This document shows, in pieces, positions 55,966-64,000 of a stretch of 64,000 bases of DNA. The stretch is from contig NZ_WIDQ01000016.1 of assembly GCF_009495745.1 (NCBI RefSeq), positions 32,562 to 96,561 on the forward strand, given 5' to 3'. The translations under genes were made by a program, and so were the position numbers. Numbering within the stretch: the first letter of the stretch is position 1; every line of letters begins with the position of its first letter. The notes under the pieces are model-generated. The model saw only the letters and a program-made list of their open reading frames with translations, had not been told where the DNA came from and did not search any database. This DNA comes from Niveispirillum sp. SYP-B3756. Lineage in GTDB: Bacteria; Pseudomonadota; Alphaproteobacteria; Azospirillales; Azospirillaceae.

Positions 55966-56445
55966 TCAAGACGGCATCGCATGGGCTTCGACCAGCCACA
56001 GCTGCCGGCCCATGTTTCTCGATATTTCAGTGAACAGGTTGGCGGTATCCGGATCGCCATGGGAGATGGAGAGATCGACGGCCTCCCGCGCTGATCGGCC
56101 GAAGGCGGTTATCGCCCTGGACAAGGCGATGACATGATGGCGGACATCCGACAAACCCAGGGGATAGGGTGCCAGGAAGGACTGTTCCACGGCCGCCTGC
56201 ACCTTGCCCTGTGCGGTGCCGCCTAAGGCGCCGGCCCGTTCTGCGATCAAGTCGGTATAGACTTCGATCTTGACGGAGGTGCTGTCGAACAGCCTATGCC
56301 CCACATTGAAGGCAGGGCCTCTGACATTCCAATGCGCCTGCTTGACCTGGGCGTGCAAATCGATGGCGGCCGCCAAGTGACGGTTCAGCAGTTCGACGGA
56401 TCGAACCCGAACAGCTTCGGATAGGGTGTTGTTCGTTTGATGCAT
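55966..56445 (-). CDS. dps: Dps ferritin-like DNA-protecting protein
   Basis: Encodes 159 residues from MHQTNNTLSEAVRVRSVELL; a GGAG site is 8 bases from this ATG, better placed than for two earlier in-frame starts. The ferroxidase ligands are visible in DLHAQVKQAHWNVRGPAFNVGHRLFD and EVYTDLIAERAGALGG. Dps stores iron, removes peroxide and shields DNA in stress or stationary phase. A TGGGTATTTTCCGA motif lies about 60 bases upstream on the coding strand. Confidence 0.95.
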   Translation of the reverse strand: MHQTNNTLSEAVRVRSVELLNRHLAAAIDLHAQVKQAHWNVRGPAFNVGHRLFDSTSVKIEVYTDLIAERAGALGGTAQGKVQAAVEQSFLAPYPLGLSDVRHHVIALSRAITAFGRSAREAVDLSISHGDPDTANLFTEISRNMGRQLWLVEAHAMPS

Positions 56446-56504
56446 GGTCATCACTCCTGCCGTCGATCCTGATCATAAATGATGGATAGAATTGGTAGGG
56501 AGGG

Positions 56505-56518
56505 TCGGAAAATACCCA
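56505..56518 (-). promoter_or_regulatory. Recurrent motif TGGGTATTTTCCGA, copy 1 (dps)
   Basis: On the minus strand TGGGTATTTTCCGA points towards dps. CTAT begins 16 bases after the motif, the same spacing as in the copy before the OmpA-like gene. It could be an operator or a -35 type promoter element for a special sigma factor. Confidence 0.65.
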
Positions 56519-56633
56519 GACCCAAAAGTGTTAATCTTTATACATTTTTTCGTATTATGCAGATTCTTGAAACATGTTAAAATGCGCATCACGCCGGTAA
56601 ACGCTCCGGCGAATATTTAAAGGTTATTTTATC

Positions 56634-59600
56634 ATGACAACTCAGGGTCCAGGTCCACCGGGCGACGCACCGGCCGGGACGGCGTTTCCCGTTGTGGCCA
56701 TCGGCGCGTCGGCTGGCGGATTGGATGCGGCCACCCGGTTCGTGGCGGCGCTGGGGGATGGCGGGGGTGCAGCCTTCATCCTGGTTCAGCATCTCGACCC
56801 CAACCATGACAGCCTGCTGACCGACCTGCTGGCGGGCCATACCGCGCTTCCCGTCCGGGATGTCACCGATGGCATGGAGGTCCGCCCCGGTCATATCCAT
56901 GTCATCCCGCCTGGAACATACCTGTCGGTTGCCGATGGATGCTTGCGCCTGATGTCGCCGCAGGCGCGGCATGGCGCGCGCCTGCCGTTCGATTTCCTGC
57001 TGACGGCACTGGCGCGGGATTATGGTCCGCGGGCGGTCTGCGTGGTGCTGTCGGGCTCCGGTGCGGATGGCAGCCTGGGATTGAGAGCGGTGCATGCGGC
57101 CGGTGGTCTGGTCATCGTCCAGGACCCGATGGAGGCCGGATATAACGGCATGCCGCGCAGCGCCATCGCCACGGGCCTGGTCGACCATGTGCTGTCGGTG
57201 GCCGCCATGCCGGCGATGATCCGGGACCGTTCAGGAGCTGGTGGCGCCAAGCCGCAGGCCGGCGCCCTGGACGGACTGCCGGCGGTCATCGACCTGCTGC
57301 GTACCCATACGCCCCATGATTTCTCGCTGTACAAGCAAGGCACGCTGCGCCGCCGCATCGACAGGCGCATGGCCATGGCCGACATCGCGGCGGACGGGAT
57401 GGAGGCCTATCTGGACCTGCTGCGCCGTGATCCGGTGGAACGCGACCATCTGGCCAAGGATCTGCTGATCAACGTCACCGCCTTCTTCCGCGACCCGGTG
57501 GTCTTCGACCTGCTGGCGGCCACCGTCATCCCCGACCTGATCCGGGGGCGGGGGCCGGACGATCACCTGCGCCTGTGGGTGGCCGGGTGCAGCACGGGTG
57601 AGGAGACCTATTCGCTGGCCATGCTGCTTCTGGAGCAGATCTCCCTGCTGGGCCCGGCGATCAAGCTACAGCTCTTCGCTTCCGACGTGGATCCCGACGC
57701 GGTGGCGAAGGCCCGCGAGGGGCTGTATCCCGCCGGCATCGTCGAGGCGGTGTCGCCCGAGCGGCTGGCCCGGTTCTTCATCCATGAAGACGGGGGCTAC
57801 CGGGTCACCCAGGAACTGCGCAGCCTGGTGGTGTTCACGGTCCAGGACGTGCTGGCAGACCCGCCTTTCTCCCGGCTGGACTTCATCTCCTGCCGCAACC
57901 TGCTGATCTATCTGCTGCCCGAAGCGCAGGCGCGGGTGCTGGCCCTGTTCCATTTCGCGCTTCGCGACGGCGGCTTCCTGCTGTTGGGCGGGTCGGAGAC
58001 GGTGGCGCCGGCCGGTGCCGACCGGTTCGAGGTGGTGTCGAAGTCCGCCCGGCTCTACCGGCATGTCGGGCGGAGCCGGCCGGGCGATTTCAGCTTCCTG
58101 ATGAGCGCCGGCGACGGCGTCCGCACCCCGGTCCGGGTGGGTGTCGGCCCCGCGCCGTCGCGGCAGGCGGCGCTGGCCGAGCTGTGCCAGCGGCTGGTGA
58201 CGCAGGATTATGCCCCGGCAGCAGTGCTGATCAACCGCCGGCACGATTGCCTCTATTCCCTGGGGCCGACGGAACGCTATCTGCGGGTGCCGCCGGGTCA
58301 TCCGACCCATGACCTGTTGTCCATGGTGCTTCCCGGCCTGTCAGTGAAGCTGCGCGGTGCCATCCAGCGGGCGCGGCAGGACCAGATGAGGATCGTGGTC
58401 GCGGGCGGCCGGTCCCGCCGTGACGGCGACAATCAAGCCTTCAGCATCGCCGTGCAGCCTGTCCGCCATGACGGGGAAGACCTGATGCTGGTCTGCTTCA
58501 TGGACCAGGCCCAGGTCGACACGCATGTCGACCCTTCGGCCGCTCGCTCCGGCGAAGCCCCCGTCCGCGCGCTTGAACGCGAGCTGGACTATACGCGGAC
58601 GGAACTGGAAGCGGCCATCCGCAACCTGGAACTGGCCGGGGTGGAACAGAAGGCCATCGCCCAGGAAGCGTTGTCGATCAACGAGGAGTACCAGTCCGCC
58701 AATGAGGAACTGCTGACCTCCAAGGAGGAGTTGCAGTCGCTGAACGAGGAACTGACCGCCCTGAACAGCCAGCTGCAGGAAACCCTGGAACGGCAGCGCA
58801 CCACCGCCAATGATCTGCAGAACGTGCTGTACAGCACCGATGTGGCCACAATCTTCCTGGACCCTCGGCTGGCCATCCGGTTCTTCACGCCGGCGACGCG
58901 ATCGCTGTTCAGCATCCTGCCCGGTGATGTCGGTCGGCCCCTGGCCGATCTCAGCTCGCTGGCCGCCGATGGCGCCCTGATTGCCGATGCGCAGTCGGTG
59001 CTGCGCAGCTGCGTGCCGATGGAACGGGAGATCGAGGCACGGACGGGAGCCTGGTACCTGCGCCGCGTGCTGCCCTACCGCACCCAGGATGACCGGGTGG
59101 AAGGCGTGGTGATCACCTTCACCGACATCACCGAGCGCCGGCATGTGGCCAACGCCCTGAACGCGGCCAAGCGCGAGGCCGACGTGGCCAACCGGGGCAA
59201 ATCGCGCTTCTTGGCCGCCGCCAGCCACGACCTGCGCCAGCCCTTGCAGACCCTGACCCTGCTGCAGGGCGTGCTGGCCAACAGGGCCACGGGCGGTCAG
59301 CGGGAACTGCTGGACCGGATGGGGGAGACGGTTGGGGCCATGTCCGGCATGCTGAACGCCCTGCTGGACATCAACCAGATCGAGGCCGGCATCGTCACCA
59401 CGACCGTCACCCGCTTTTCCCTCAACGACCTGCTGGTCCGGATGCGCGACGAGTTCAGCTATCATGCCCAGGCCCGCCGTCTGGTCCTGCGCACGGTCTC
59501 CTGCAGCGCCATGGTGTTCAGCGACCGCCACCTGTTGGAACAGATGATCCGCAACCTTTTGTCCAACGCGCTGAAATATACCAGGACGGGCAAGGTGCTG

Positions 59601-60959
59601 ATGGGGTGCCGGCGCCGGGCAGGCGGCATCGTCAGCATCGAGATCTGGGATACCGGTGTCGGCATCCCGGAGACCGAACAGCAGATGATCTTCGAGGAGC
59701 ATCACCAGATCCTGGAGGCCGGGGAGCGCCCCGGCAACGGATTGGGCCTGGGCCTGTCCATCGTGCGGCGGCTGAGCGAGTTGCTTGGCCATCCCGTGCG
59801 GGTCCGTTCCACACCGGGCAAGGGATCGATGTTCGCGGTGGACATCCTACCCGACCCCGGCGCGGTGCTGCTGCCGGAACCATCGGTGGTGTCGGCGCCG
59901 GAGCCGATGGTTACCGTGTCGGCTACCGTCCTGGTGGTGGAGGATGACCCGGAAGTGCGCGACCTGCTGGGCATGGTATTGGCGGAGGCCGGGCATCGGC
60001 CGATATTGGCGGTTGATGGACCGTCCGCGCTGCGCCAGATGGCGACGGGGGATTTCCGCCCGGACCTGCTGCTGGTGGATTTCAACCTGCCGGGTGGCAT
60101 GAACGGCCTGGATCTGCTGGGGGCGTTGCGCCGCGCCCTGCACCGCCAAGTGCCGGGCCTGTTGCTGACGGCCGACATTTCCACGGAGACGCTGCGCGCC
60201 ATCGCGCTGCACAACGAGGTGCAACTGCACAAGCCGGTGAACCCGGCCGCCCTGCTGCGCGCCATTCAGCGATTACTGTCCGCTCCGCCGCTGACGGCAC
60301 GGATGCCGACTGGAACTGCCGATGCCGATACCAGCGCCACCACCATCCATGTCATTGACGACGATGCGCTGCTGCGCGACAGCCTCCGCCAGGCGTTGGA
60401 TGGGGAGGGGCGGCGCGTGGTCGAATATGCCAATGCCGAGGATTTTCTGGCCGGATTCCGGCCGGCCGGGCCTGCCTGCCTGCTGATCGACGCCTATCTG
60501 CCGGGAATAAGCGGGATGGACCTTCTGCACCGTTTGCGTCAGTCCGGGGATACGACGCCCGCCATCATCATCACCGGCAGCAGCGATGTTCCGGTGGCGG
60601 TGGCGGCGATCCAGGCTGGCGCCGCCGACTTCATCGAGAAGCCGTTCCGCCGCGCCGACCTGCTGTCCAGCATCGGTCAGGCACTGGAACGGGCACAGGA
60701 TGGTGGAAAGTTGCTGGCGTGGCAGCAGCAGGCGGCTACCCATGTCGCGGGACTGACGGCGCGGCAAAGGCAGATCATGGACATGGTGCTGGCCGGTCAT
60801 CCCAGTAAGAATATCGCTGCCGACCTCGGCATCAGTCAGCGCACGGTGGAAAAGCACCGCGCGGCGGTGATGCAAAAGACAGGTTCGCGTTCCTTGCCGG
60901 CCTTGGCGCGCCTGGTGCTGGCTGCGGACTGGGACGGATCGGGGAATAGTGGGGGATAA
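56634..60959 (+). CDS. CheB-CheR-PAS-histidine kinase-REC-REC-LuxR fusion regulator
   Basis: Encodes 1441 residues in one frame. Domains in order: CheB methylesterase (about 18-205, with IGASAGG and LSGSGADGS), CheR methyltransferase (211-475, INVTAFFRD, AGCSTGEETYSLA, ISCRNLLIY), a long coiled coil (645-730, rich in EEL repeats), PAS (725-832), histidine kinase (His865 in ASHDLRQPL, ATPase NGLGLGLSIV), receiver 1 (Asp1149), receiver 2 of FixJ type (Asp1286 in LLIDAYLPG) and a C-terminal LuxR HTH (1374-1415, AADLGISQRTVEKHRA). CheB-CheR-PAS kinases are known; the added FixJ-like output joins sensing and DNA binding in one chain. It is divergent from dps. Confidence 0.92.
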   Translation: MTTQGPGPPGDAPAGTAFPVVAIGASAGGLDAATRFVAALGDGGGAAFILVQHLDPNHDSLLTDLLAGHTALPVRDVTDGMEVRPGHIHVIPPGTYLSVADGCLRLMSPQARHGARLPFDFLLTALARDYGPRAVCVVLSGSGADGSLGLRAVHAAGGLVIVQDPMEAGYNGMPRSAIATGLVDHVLSVAAMPAMIRDRSGAGGAKPQAGALDGLPAVIDLLRTHTPHDFSLYKQGTLRRRIDRRMAMADIAADGMEAYLDLLRRDPVERDHLAKDLLINVTAFFRDPVVFDLLAATVIPDLIRGRGPDDHLRLWVAGCSTGEETYSLAMLLLEQISLLGPAIKLQLFASDVDPDAVAKAREGLYPAGIVEAVSPERLARFFIHEDGGYRVTQELRSLVVFTVQDVLADPPFSRLDFISCRNLLIYLLPEAQARVLALFHFALRDGGFLLLGGSETVAPAGADRFEVVSKSARLYRHVGRSRPGDFSFLMSAGDGVRTPVRVGVGPAPSRQAALAELCQRLVTQDYAPAAVLINRRHDCLYSLGPTERYLRVPPGHPTHDLLSMVLPGLSVKLRGAIQRARQDQMRIVVAGGRSRRDGDNQAFSIAVQPVRHDGEDLMLVCFMDQAQVDTHVDPSAARSGEAPVRALERELDYTRTELEAAIRNLELAGVEQKAIAQEALSINEEYQSANEELLTSKEELQSLNEELTALNSQLQETLERQRTTANDLQNVLYSTDVATIFLDPRLAIRFFTPATRSLFSILPGDVGRPLADLSSLAADGALIADAQSVLRSCVPMEREIEARTGAWYLRRVLPYRTQDDRVEGVVITFTDITERRHVANALNAAKREADVANRGKSRFLAAASHDLRQPLQTLTLLQGVLANRATGGQRELLDRMGETVGAMSGMLNALLDINQIEAGIVTTTVTRFSLNDLLVRMRDEFSYHAQARRLVLRTVSCSAMVFSDRHLLEQMIRNLLSNALKYTRTGKVLMGCRRRAGGIVSIEIWDTGVGIPETEQQMIFEEHHQILEAGERPGNGLGLGLSIVRRLSELLGHPVRVRSTPGKGSMFAVDILPDPGAVLLPEPSVVSAPEPMVTVSATVLVVEDDPEVRDLLGMVLAEAGHRPILAVDGPSALRQMATGDFRPDLLLVDFNLPGGMNGLDLLGALRRALHRQVPGLLLTADISTETLRAIALHNEVQLHKPVNPAALLRAIQRLLSAPPLTARMPTGTADADTSATTIHVIDDDALLRDSLRQALDGEGRRVVEYANAEDFLAGFRPAGPACLLIDAYLPGISGMDLLHRLRQSGDTTPAIIITGSSDVPVAVAAIQAGAADFIEKPFRRADLLSSIGQALERAQDGGKLLAWQQQAATHVAGLTARQRQIMDMVLAGHPSKNIAADLGISQRTVEKHRAAVMQKTGSRSLPALARLVLAADWDGSGNSGG

Positions 60960-61232
60960 GCGCAGGCTCGTACCCTTCCGAATTGTTATCTGCACGCCGG
61001 GAGAAATTTAAGAAATGATCCCGGAAACAATATAGGTGTCTTTAAAACAAATATTGGATAAAATCATTTACTGGTGAGTTTTATTTGATGCTTTAGCTCT
61101 TTATCATAAACAAAAAAATCACTTTTAACGCACATGGGTATTTTCCGATAATTTATTATTTTACTATAAATACTCATAATCGTAGTGAAATGAATTCAGA
61201 CTTTTCTGGATTTCGAATGCAGGAATATCCTC
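60960..61232. other. AT-rich intergenic region before the OmpA-like gene
   Basis: No gene seen. The sequence is much richer in A and T than its surroundings and carries copy 2 of the TGGGTATTTTCCGA motif at 61131-61149, followed by CTATAAAT 16 bases further on, a likely -10 region. Confidence 0.6.
61131..61149 (+). promoter_or_regulatory. Recurrent motif, copy 2 (OmpA-like gene)
   Basis: CACATGGGTATTTTCCGAT, identical over 19 bases to copy 3 at 62931-62949. CTAT follows at the same spacing as in the dps copy. It is 83 bases before the ATG and points towards the gene. Confidence 0.7.
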
Positions 61233-62012
61233 ATGTTGAGAATCACCATGATGCACGCTCTGCCCATCGGCTTACTTCTGCTGGCGGGCTGCACGGGACA
61301 CAATGTGACGGCAAGTTCACCGGGCTATGTCGCCCTGAAGGCCGGGGATTACGCGGAATCCACCCGCCTTCTCGAAGCGTCGAACATCAAGTGGCCGAAC
61401 AGTCCGATTGACGAGTTGAACCTGGGCGCTTCCTACCAGTCACAGGGCCGTATGGACCTGGCCGAGCCGTTCCTGCGCCGGGCGATAACCCATGGCCATG
61501 GGCTGATGCCCACGCAAACCACCCGGGATTGGGCCAAGGGAATGACCGTGGAGGAAGTGGCTTGCCAGAACCTGGCGATCGGCTTGGCGCCGGCAACCAT
61601 CGAGGGCACGGCCACACCCTGTCAGACGACCCTGGTCGTGGCGGTCATCGCCGCGCCGGGGCCGGTGGCTTCCGTCTACCGCCAGACCTCTTACAATACC
61701 TATTTCGATTTCGACAAGGCGACCCTTACCCAGGATGGGGAAGCCATCCTGCGCGATGCCGCCGGGGAGATCCTCAGCAACCCCGACCGGCGTGTCGCCC
61801 TGGTGGGCAAGGCGTCGAGGGCGGGCACCGACTATTACAACATGGACCTGTCACGCCAGCGCGTGGAAACCGTGCGCAACACGCTGATCGCTGCCGGCGT
61901 GCCGGCGTCACGCATCGATGTGCGCTGGGTCGGCGAGCGTGAACTGCCGGTGCCGCAGCGCGACGGGGCGCAGCAGCCGCTCAACCGCGTGGTGGAAGGC
62001 GTCGTCAAGTAA
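61233..62012 (+). CDS. OmpA-family lipoprotein
   Basis: Encodes 259 residues. A lipoprotein signal ends in LLLLAGC (Cys20 as lipid site). Residues 40-100 have TPR-like helices (YVALKAGDYAESTRLLEAS, LGASYQSQGRMDLAEPFL), and the C-terminal third is an OmpA peptidoglycan-binding domain (YFDFDKATLTQDGEAILRDA, DLSRQRVETVRNTLIAAGV). It should anchor the outer membrane to the wall. Its promoter region carries the recurrent motif shared with dps, suggesting an envelope or stress role. Confidence 0.88.
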   Translation: MLRITMMHALPIGLLLLAGCTGHNVTASSPGYVALKAGDYAESTRLLEASNIKWPNSPIDELNLGASYQSQGRMDLAEPFLRRAITHGHGLMPTQTTRDWAKGMTVEEVACQNLAIGLAPATIEGTATPCQTTLVVAVIAAPGPVASVYRQTSYNTYFDFDKATLTQDGEAILRDAAGEILSNPDRRVALVGKASRAGTDYYNMDLSRQRVETVRNTLIAAGVPASRIDVRWVGERELPVPQRDGAQQPLNRVVEGVVK

Positions 62013-62036
62013 CCGACAGATATTCAGCCATGCAAC

Positions 62037-62077
62037 GCCCTTCGACCGGGTGCAACACCTGCAACCGGTCGAAGGGC
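62037..62077 (+). terminator. Hairpin after the OmpA-like gene
   Basis: GCCCTTCGACCGG pairs with CCGGTCGAAGGGC, a perfect 13-base stem with a 15-base loop, 24 bases after the stop. No T-run follows. It may terminate the gene or shape the leader of the small gene at 62104. Confidence 0.6.
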
Positions 62078-62103
62078 GCATACCCAATTGGAAAGCACGG
62101 ATC

Positions 62104-62334
62104 ATGATCATCGAGAATACCGACCTCGAACGGCGCGTCCTGGCGCACGAACGCATCCTCCAGATATTGATCGCCCATATGACGGAGGCGGAGCCGAAGT
62201 TTCTGGAACGGCTGCAGGTGAAATTCTCCAAGCCTCATGGCATAGGAGACAATGAGCATGATTTCATCGATACCGACCAGTATGCGCGGGATTTCATTCG
62301 CATGGTGGTGAATATCGGTGAGGACGGGAGGTGA
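62104..62334 (+). CDS. Small hypothetical helical protein
   Basis: Encodes 76 residues (MIIENTDLERRVLAHERILQ...). It is highly charged and helix-forming, with ending YARDFIRMVVNIGEDGR. No signal peptide, no family recognised, and no strong ribosome site; the start is a guess at the first ATG in a sensible place. It lies between a hairpin and a convergent gene. Confidence 0.55.
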   Translation: MIIENTDLERRVLAHERILQILIAHMTEAEPKFLERLQVKFSKPHGIGDNEHDFIDTDQYARDFIRMVVNIGEDGR

Positions 62335-62379
62335 GGAGGCGCCGGCCTGTCCGGCTCTTTCCCGGCTCACCCATCGGCG

Positions 62380-62772
62380 TCAGGAGAAGGATCCCAGAAT
62401 GACGGCGACGATGGCCGCCATGCCGAGGACGATGGGAATGACCATCGGCGGGGTGAACATGCCGAACCAATCCCGTTTGCTACGGGTGCGTATATCGTCC
62501 AGGGGGACGGGTGGGGCCGGCACGGCTTCGTCCGCGGTGATAATCGCATCCAGAACTTCAGGTTCCATGCGGAGTGCGAAGCCATAACCTCTGGCGATTT
62601 CGCTCAAATGCAGGGTTGTTGCCACCCGCCGCCAAGCCGGAAAGGATAGTCCGTCCATTGTTTCCTCCTCGGTTTCGACCTCATACTGGCCGGCGGGCAG
62701 CAGGCCATCGACACCCAGCAAACCGAATGGGCGGTGGAACCGCACAGCTTGGCGGATTGTACGGGTTGTCAT
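62380..62772 (-). CDS. Small membrane protein, paralog of the 55171 gene
   Basis: Encodes 130 residues from MTTRTIRQAVRFHRPFGLLG; an upstream in-frame start at 62856 cannot be excluded, and neither has a clear ribosome site. The first 70 residues align with the 93-residue protein at 55171-55452. A C-terminal membrane segment (PPMVIPIVLGMAAIVAVILG) follows a basic patch (RTRSKRDW), so the N-terminal domain should face the cytoplasm. Function unknown. Confidence 0.72.
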   Translation of the reverse strand: MTTRTIRQAVRFHRPFGLLGVDGLLPAGQYEVETEEETMDGLSFPAWRRVATTLHLSEIARGYGFALRMEPEVLDAIITADEAVPAPPVPLDDIRTRSKRDWFGMFTPPMVIPIVLGMAAIVAVILGSFS

Positions 62773-63114
62773 TGGGGAGACTTTCTGTAGGTCGAAATAT
62801 ACGATACCCGTGATTTCGGCATCTGGGAGGTGACGGAAAATCACTCGGCCCATCATGAAAATTTATCATTGATGAATTTTAAGTAATAAGCAACATTATT
62901 ATTCATTTTTCTTTCAATATTGAACATTGTCACATGGGTATTTTCCGATCCTATCATTATTAGCAATATGTTTTATGTTTTAGGCATGTTTGATGGCCTG
63001 CTCCTCTTGGGCAGCGATTGAATTGTCAGGGTCGCTGGCGCGATTTTCTCAGCACACGCGATGCGACCGGACCTCTGCCCCCTTCCTGGGGGCAGCAGCA
63101 GGAAAGATATCGAT
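62773..63114. other. Intergenic region with AT-rich core
   Basis: No gene seen. Bases 62860-62990 are AT-rich and contain copy 3 of the recurrent motif at 62931-62949. The part from 62990 to 63114 has a short frame without family features. Confidence 0.55.
62931..62949 (+). promoter_or_regulatory. Recurrent motif, copy 3
   Basis: CACATGGGTATTTTCCGAT, identical to copy 2. CAATAT follows at the position where the other copies have CTAT. It points towards the small basic protein gene at 63115 and the PRC-barrel gene beyond. Confidence 0.7.
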
Positions 63115-63270
63115 ATGGAAAAGTCTGGCACCAAGCCCGCGATCAAGCCCACGGTCGCGCCGACCAACACCGGTAAGGGCAAGCCCGCCCTGGCGCCGGC
63201 CCATGCTCCGGCCGCTCATGCTGACAAGCATGACAAGGACACCAACGCCAAGCACGCGCAGAAGAAATAG
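63115..63270 (+). CDS. Short lysine/alanine/proline-rich protein
   Basis: Encodes 51 residues (MEKSGTKPAIKPTVAPTNTG...), with no hydrophobic core and runs such as HADKHDKDTNAKHAQKK. It would be disordered and basic, like histone-like tails or small stress proteins. AGGAAAGA lies upstream of the ATG, and a strong terminator follows 14 bases after the stop, which both support a real gene. No family recognised. Confidence 0.65.
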   Translation: MEKSGTKPAIKPTVAPTNTGKGKPALAPAHAPAAHADKHDKDTNAKHAQKK

Positions 63271-63284
63271 CCCTTTGCTTGGCT

Positions 63285-63318
63285 GTGCCGGCGTCGGGCG
63301 CCCCTCCGACGCCGGCAC
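63285..63318. terminator. Strong hairpin after the small basic gene
   Basis: GTGCCGGCGTCGG pairs with CCGACGCCGGCAC, a perfect 13-base stem with an 8-base loop followed by TCTTTCC. It ends the transcript before the PRC-barrel gene. Confidence 0.8.
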
Positions 63319-63355
63319 TCTTTCCATATCCAGTCCACAGGTGGAGGAAGCAATC

Positions 63356-63745
63356 ATGAAGCGTTTCAACATTCTTCTGGCCGGGGTTGCCCTTGCCACA
63401 CTGTCTGCCGGCTCCCCGGCCTTCGCGCAGGGCACCCCGCAGACCATCGCGTTGACGCAGGTGGACCCGACCACGCTGGCCACGGGCTATCGTACCTCAA
63501 AGGTTGTAGGCAGCACGGTCTACAACGCCATGGGCGAGACGGTGGGCACCATCGACGATCTGATCGTAACACCCAACGACAAGGTGCCCTTCGCCGTGCT
63601 GTCGGTCGGCGGCTTTCTCGGCGTGGGATCGAAATATGTCGTCGTCTCCTACGCGGCGCTCAACGTGTCGGACAAGAAGTTCATCCTCCGTGACGCTACC
63701 AAGGCATCGTTGAAGAGCCTGCCGGAATATAAATACGCTCCCTGA
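63356..63745 (+). CDS. Exported PRC-barrel domain protein
   Basis: Encodes 129 residues. A signal peptide (MKRFNILLAGVALATLSAGS, ending PAFA) is followed by a PRC-barrel domain: TSKVVGSTVYNAMGETVGTIDDLIVTPND and FAVLSVGGFLGVGSKYVVVSYAAL. Such periplasmic PRC proteins are common in alphaproteobacteria and often respond to stress. GTGGAGGAAG lies just before the ATG. It follows a terminator, so it has its own promoter or relies on read-through. Confidence 0.88.
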   Translation: MKRFNILLAGVALATLSAGSPAFAQGTPQTIALTQVDPTTLATGYRTSKVVGSTVYNAMGETVGTIDDLIVTPNDKVPFAVLSVGGFLGVGSKYVVVSYAALNVSDKKFILRDATKASLKSLPEYKYAP

Positions 63746-63775
63746 CCGGTTTCGCCCCCAATGGCCGGTACTGGC

Positions 63776-63815
63776 TAGAGCCGGGCGCGTTTAACCGGAA
63801 ACGCGCTCGGCTCTA
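63776..63815. repeat. Large palindrome after the PRC-barrel gene
   Basis: Starting TAGAGCCGGGCGCGTTT and ending AAACGCGCTCGGCTCTA, this forms a 17-base stem (one mismatch) with a 6-base loop. A second set of GCGGAATC / GATTCCGC repeats follows up to 63900. It may be a terminator or an intergenic repetitive palindrome linked to the IS630-type element downstream. Confidence 0.7.
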
Positions 63816-63952
63816 AGCCCTTATTCAGCGAGCGGAATCACGCTCCAAAGCGATTCCGCTTTCCGCAGTCTGCTAGAGCATCGCGCGAGAAAGCGGAATC
63901 GAAGGATTCCCTTTTTGGTCTGGATGTGATTCATCTTTATCGGAGGTGGATC

Positions 63953-64000
63953 ATGGGCAAGGCGTATTCAGAAGATCTTCGGGAACGCGTTGAAGCGCGG
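63953..64000 (+). CDS. Start of an IS630-type transposase (cut by window end)
   Basis: Sixteen codons are present, MGKAYSEDLRERVEAR, matching the usual N-terminus of IS630-family transposases (AYSxDLRxRV). CGGAGG precedes the ATG. The gene continues beyond the window, so its integrity is unknown. Confidence 0.75.
   Translation, partial: MGKAYSEDLRERVEAR

Overview
The window is high-GC DNA from a nitrogen-fixing alphaproteobacterium. The nif gene order (nifD-K-E-N-X, DUF269, DUF683, ferredoxin III, nifQ; then nifS-V, cysE, nifW, fixABCX, nifA, nifB), the oxygen-sensitive type of NifA and the free-living style of cluster (no nod genes, complete nifV) fit Azospirillaceae (Azospirillum, Niveispirillum or Nitrospirillum-like). 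I cannot fix the genus from sequence alone.

Bases 1-34337 are one continuous nitrogen-fixation island. It opens inside nifD and carries cofactor assembly genes (nifK, E, N, X, Q, V, B), Fe-S supply (iscA-like genes, an NFU-only nifU, nifS, and a complete sufBCDSUT operon), electron supply (fixABCX, four ferredoxins or Fe-S proteins, a Rieske protein), molybdenum handling (modD, mop, DUF2478), the activator nifA, maturation factors (nifW, T, Z, Z2) and several poorly known nif-associated genes (SIR2-like, TPR, LRV, DUF3024-like, a DegT-fold protein). Six sigma-54 -24/-12 promoters and four exact TGT-N10-ACA NifA sites (plus two near-matches) divide it into transcription units. In three places a single NifA site lies midway between two divergent sigma-54-like promoters (near 8070, 19957 and 28467), which ties an unknown 196-aa protein, a DUF2478 protein and a truncated haemoglobin to the nif regulon. 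The suf operon has its own NifA site and sigma-54 promoter. It probably supplies the scaffold function (SufU, SufBCD) that the shortened nifU lacks.

Bases 34338-46235 form a lower-GC insertion zone bounded by two degenerate copies of the same IS3-family element. Inside are two imperfect direct repeats of about 136 bp, a TonB-dependent receptor, a Tat-exported DUF4185-like protein, two paralogous membrane-anchored winged-helix regulators of CadC/ToxR-like layout, a DUF6152 protein, another exported protein, and an inserted IS407-like element whose orfB carries a frameshift. This looks like an acquired uptake and sensing locus.

Bases 46236-64000 return to typical high-GC chromosome. They hold ndvB (cyclic beta-1,2-glucan synthase) behind two small genes, a lone receiver protein and dps, all on the minus strand. 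They are followed by a 1441-aa CheB-CheR-PAS-kinase-REC-REC-LuxR fusion, an OmpA-like lipoprotein, several small genes and a PRC-barrel protein. A 14-19 base motif (TGGGTATTTTCCGA) recurs in three intergenic regions here and points to a shared, probably stress-related, control. The window ends in the start of an IS630-type transposase.
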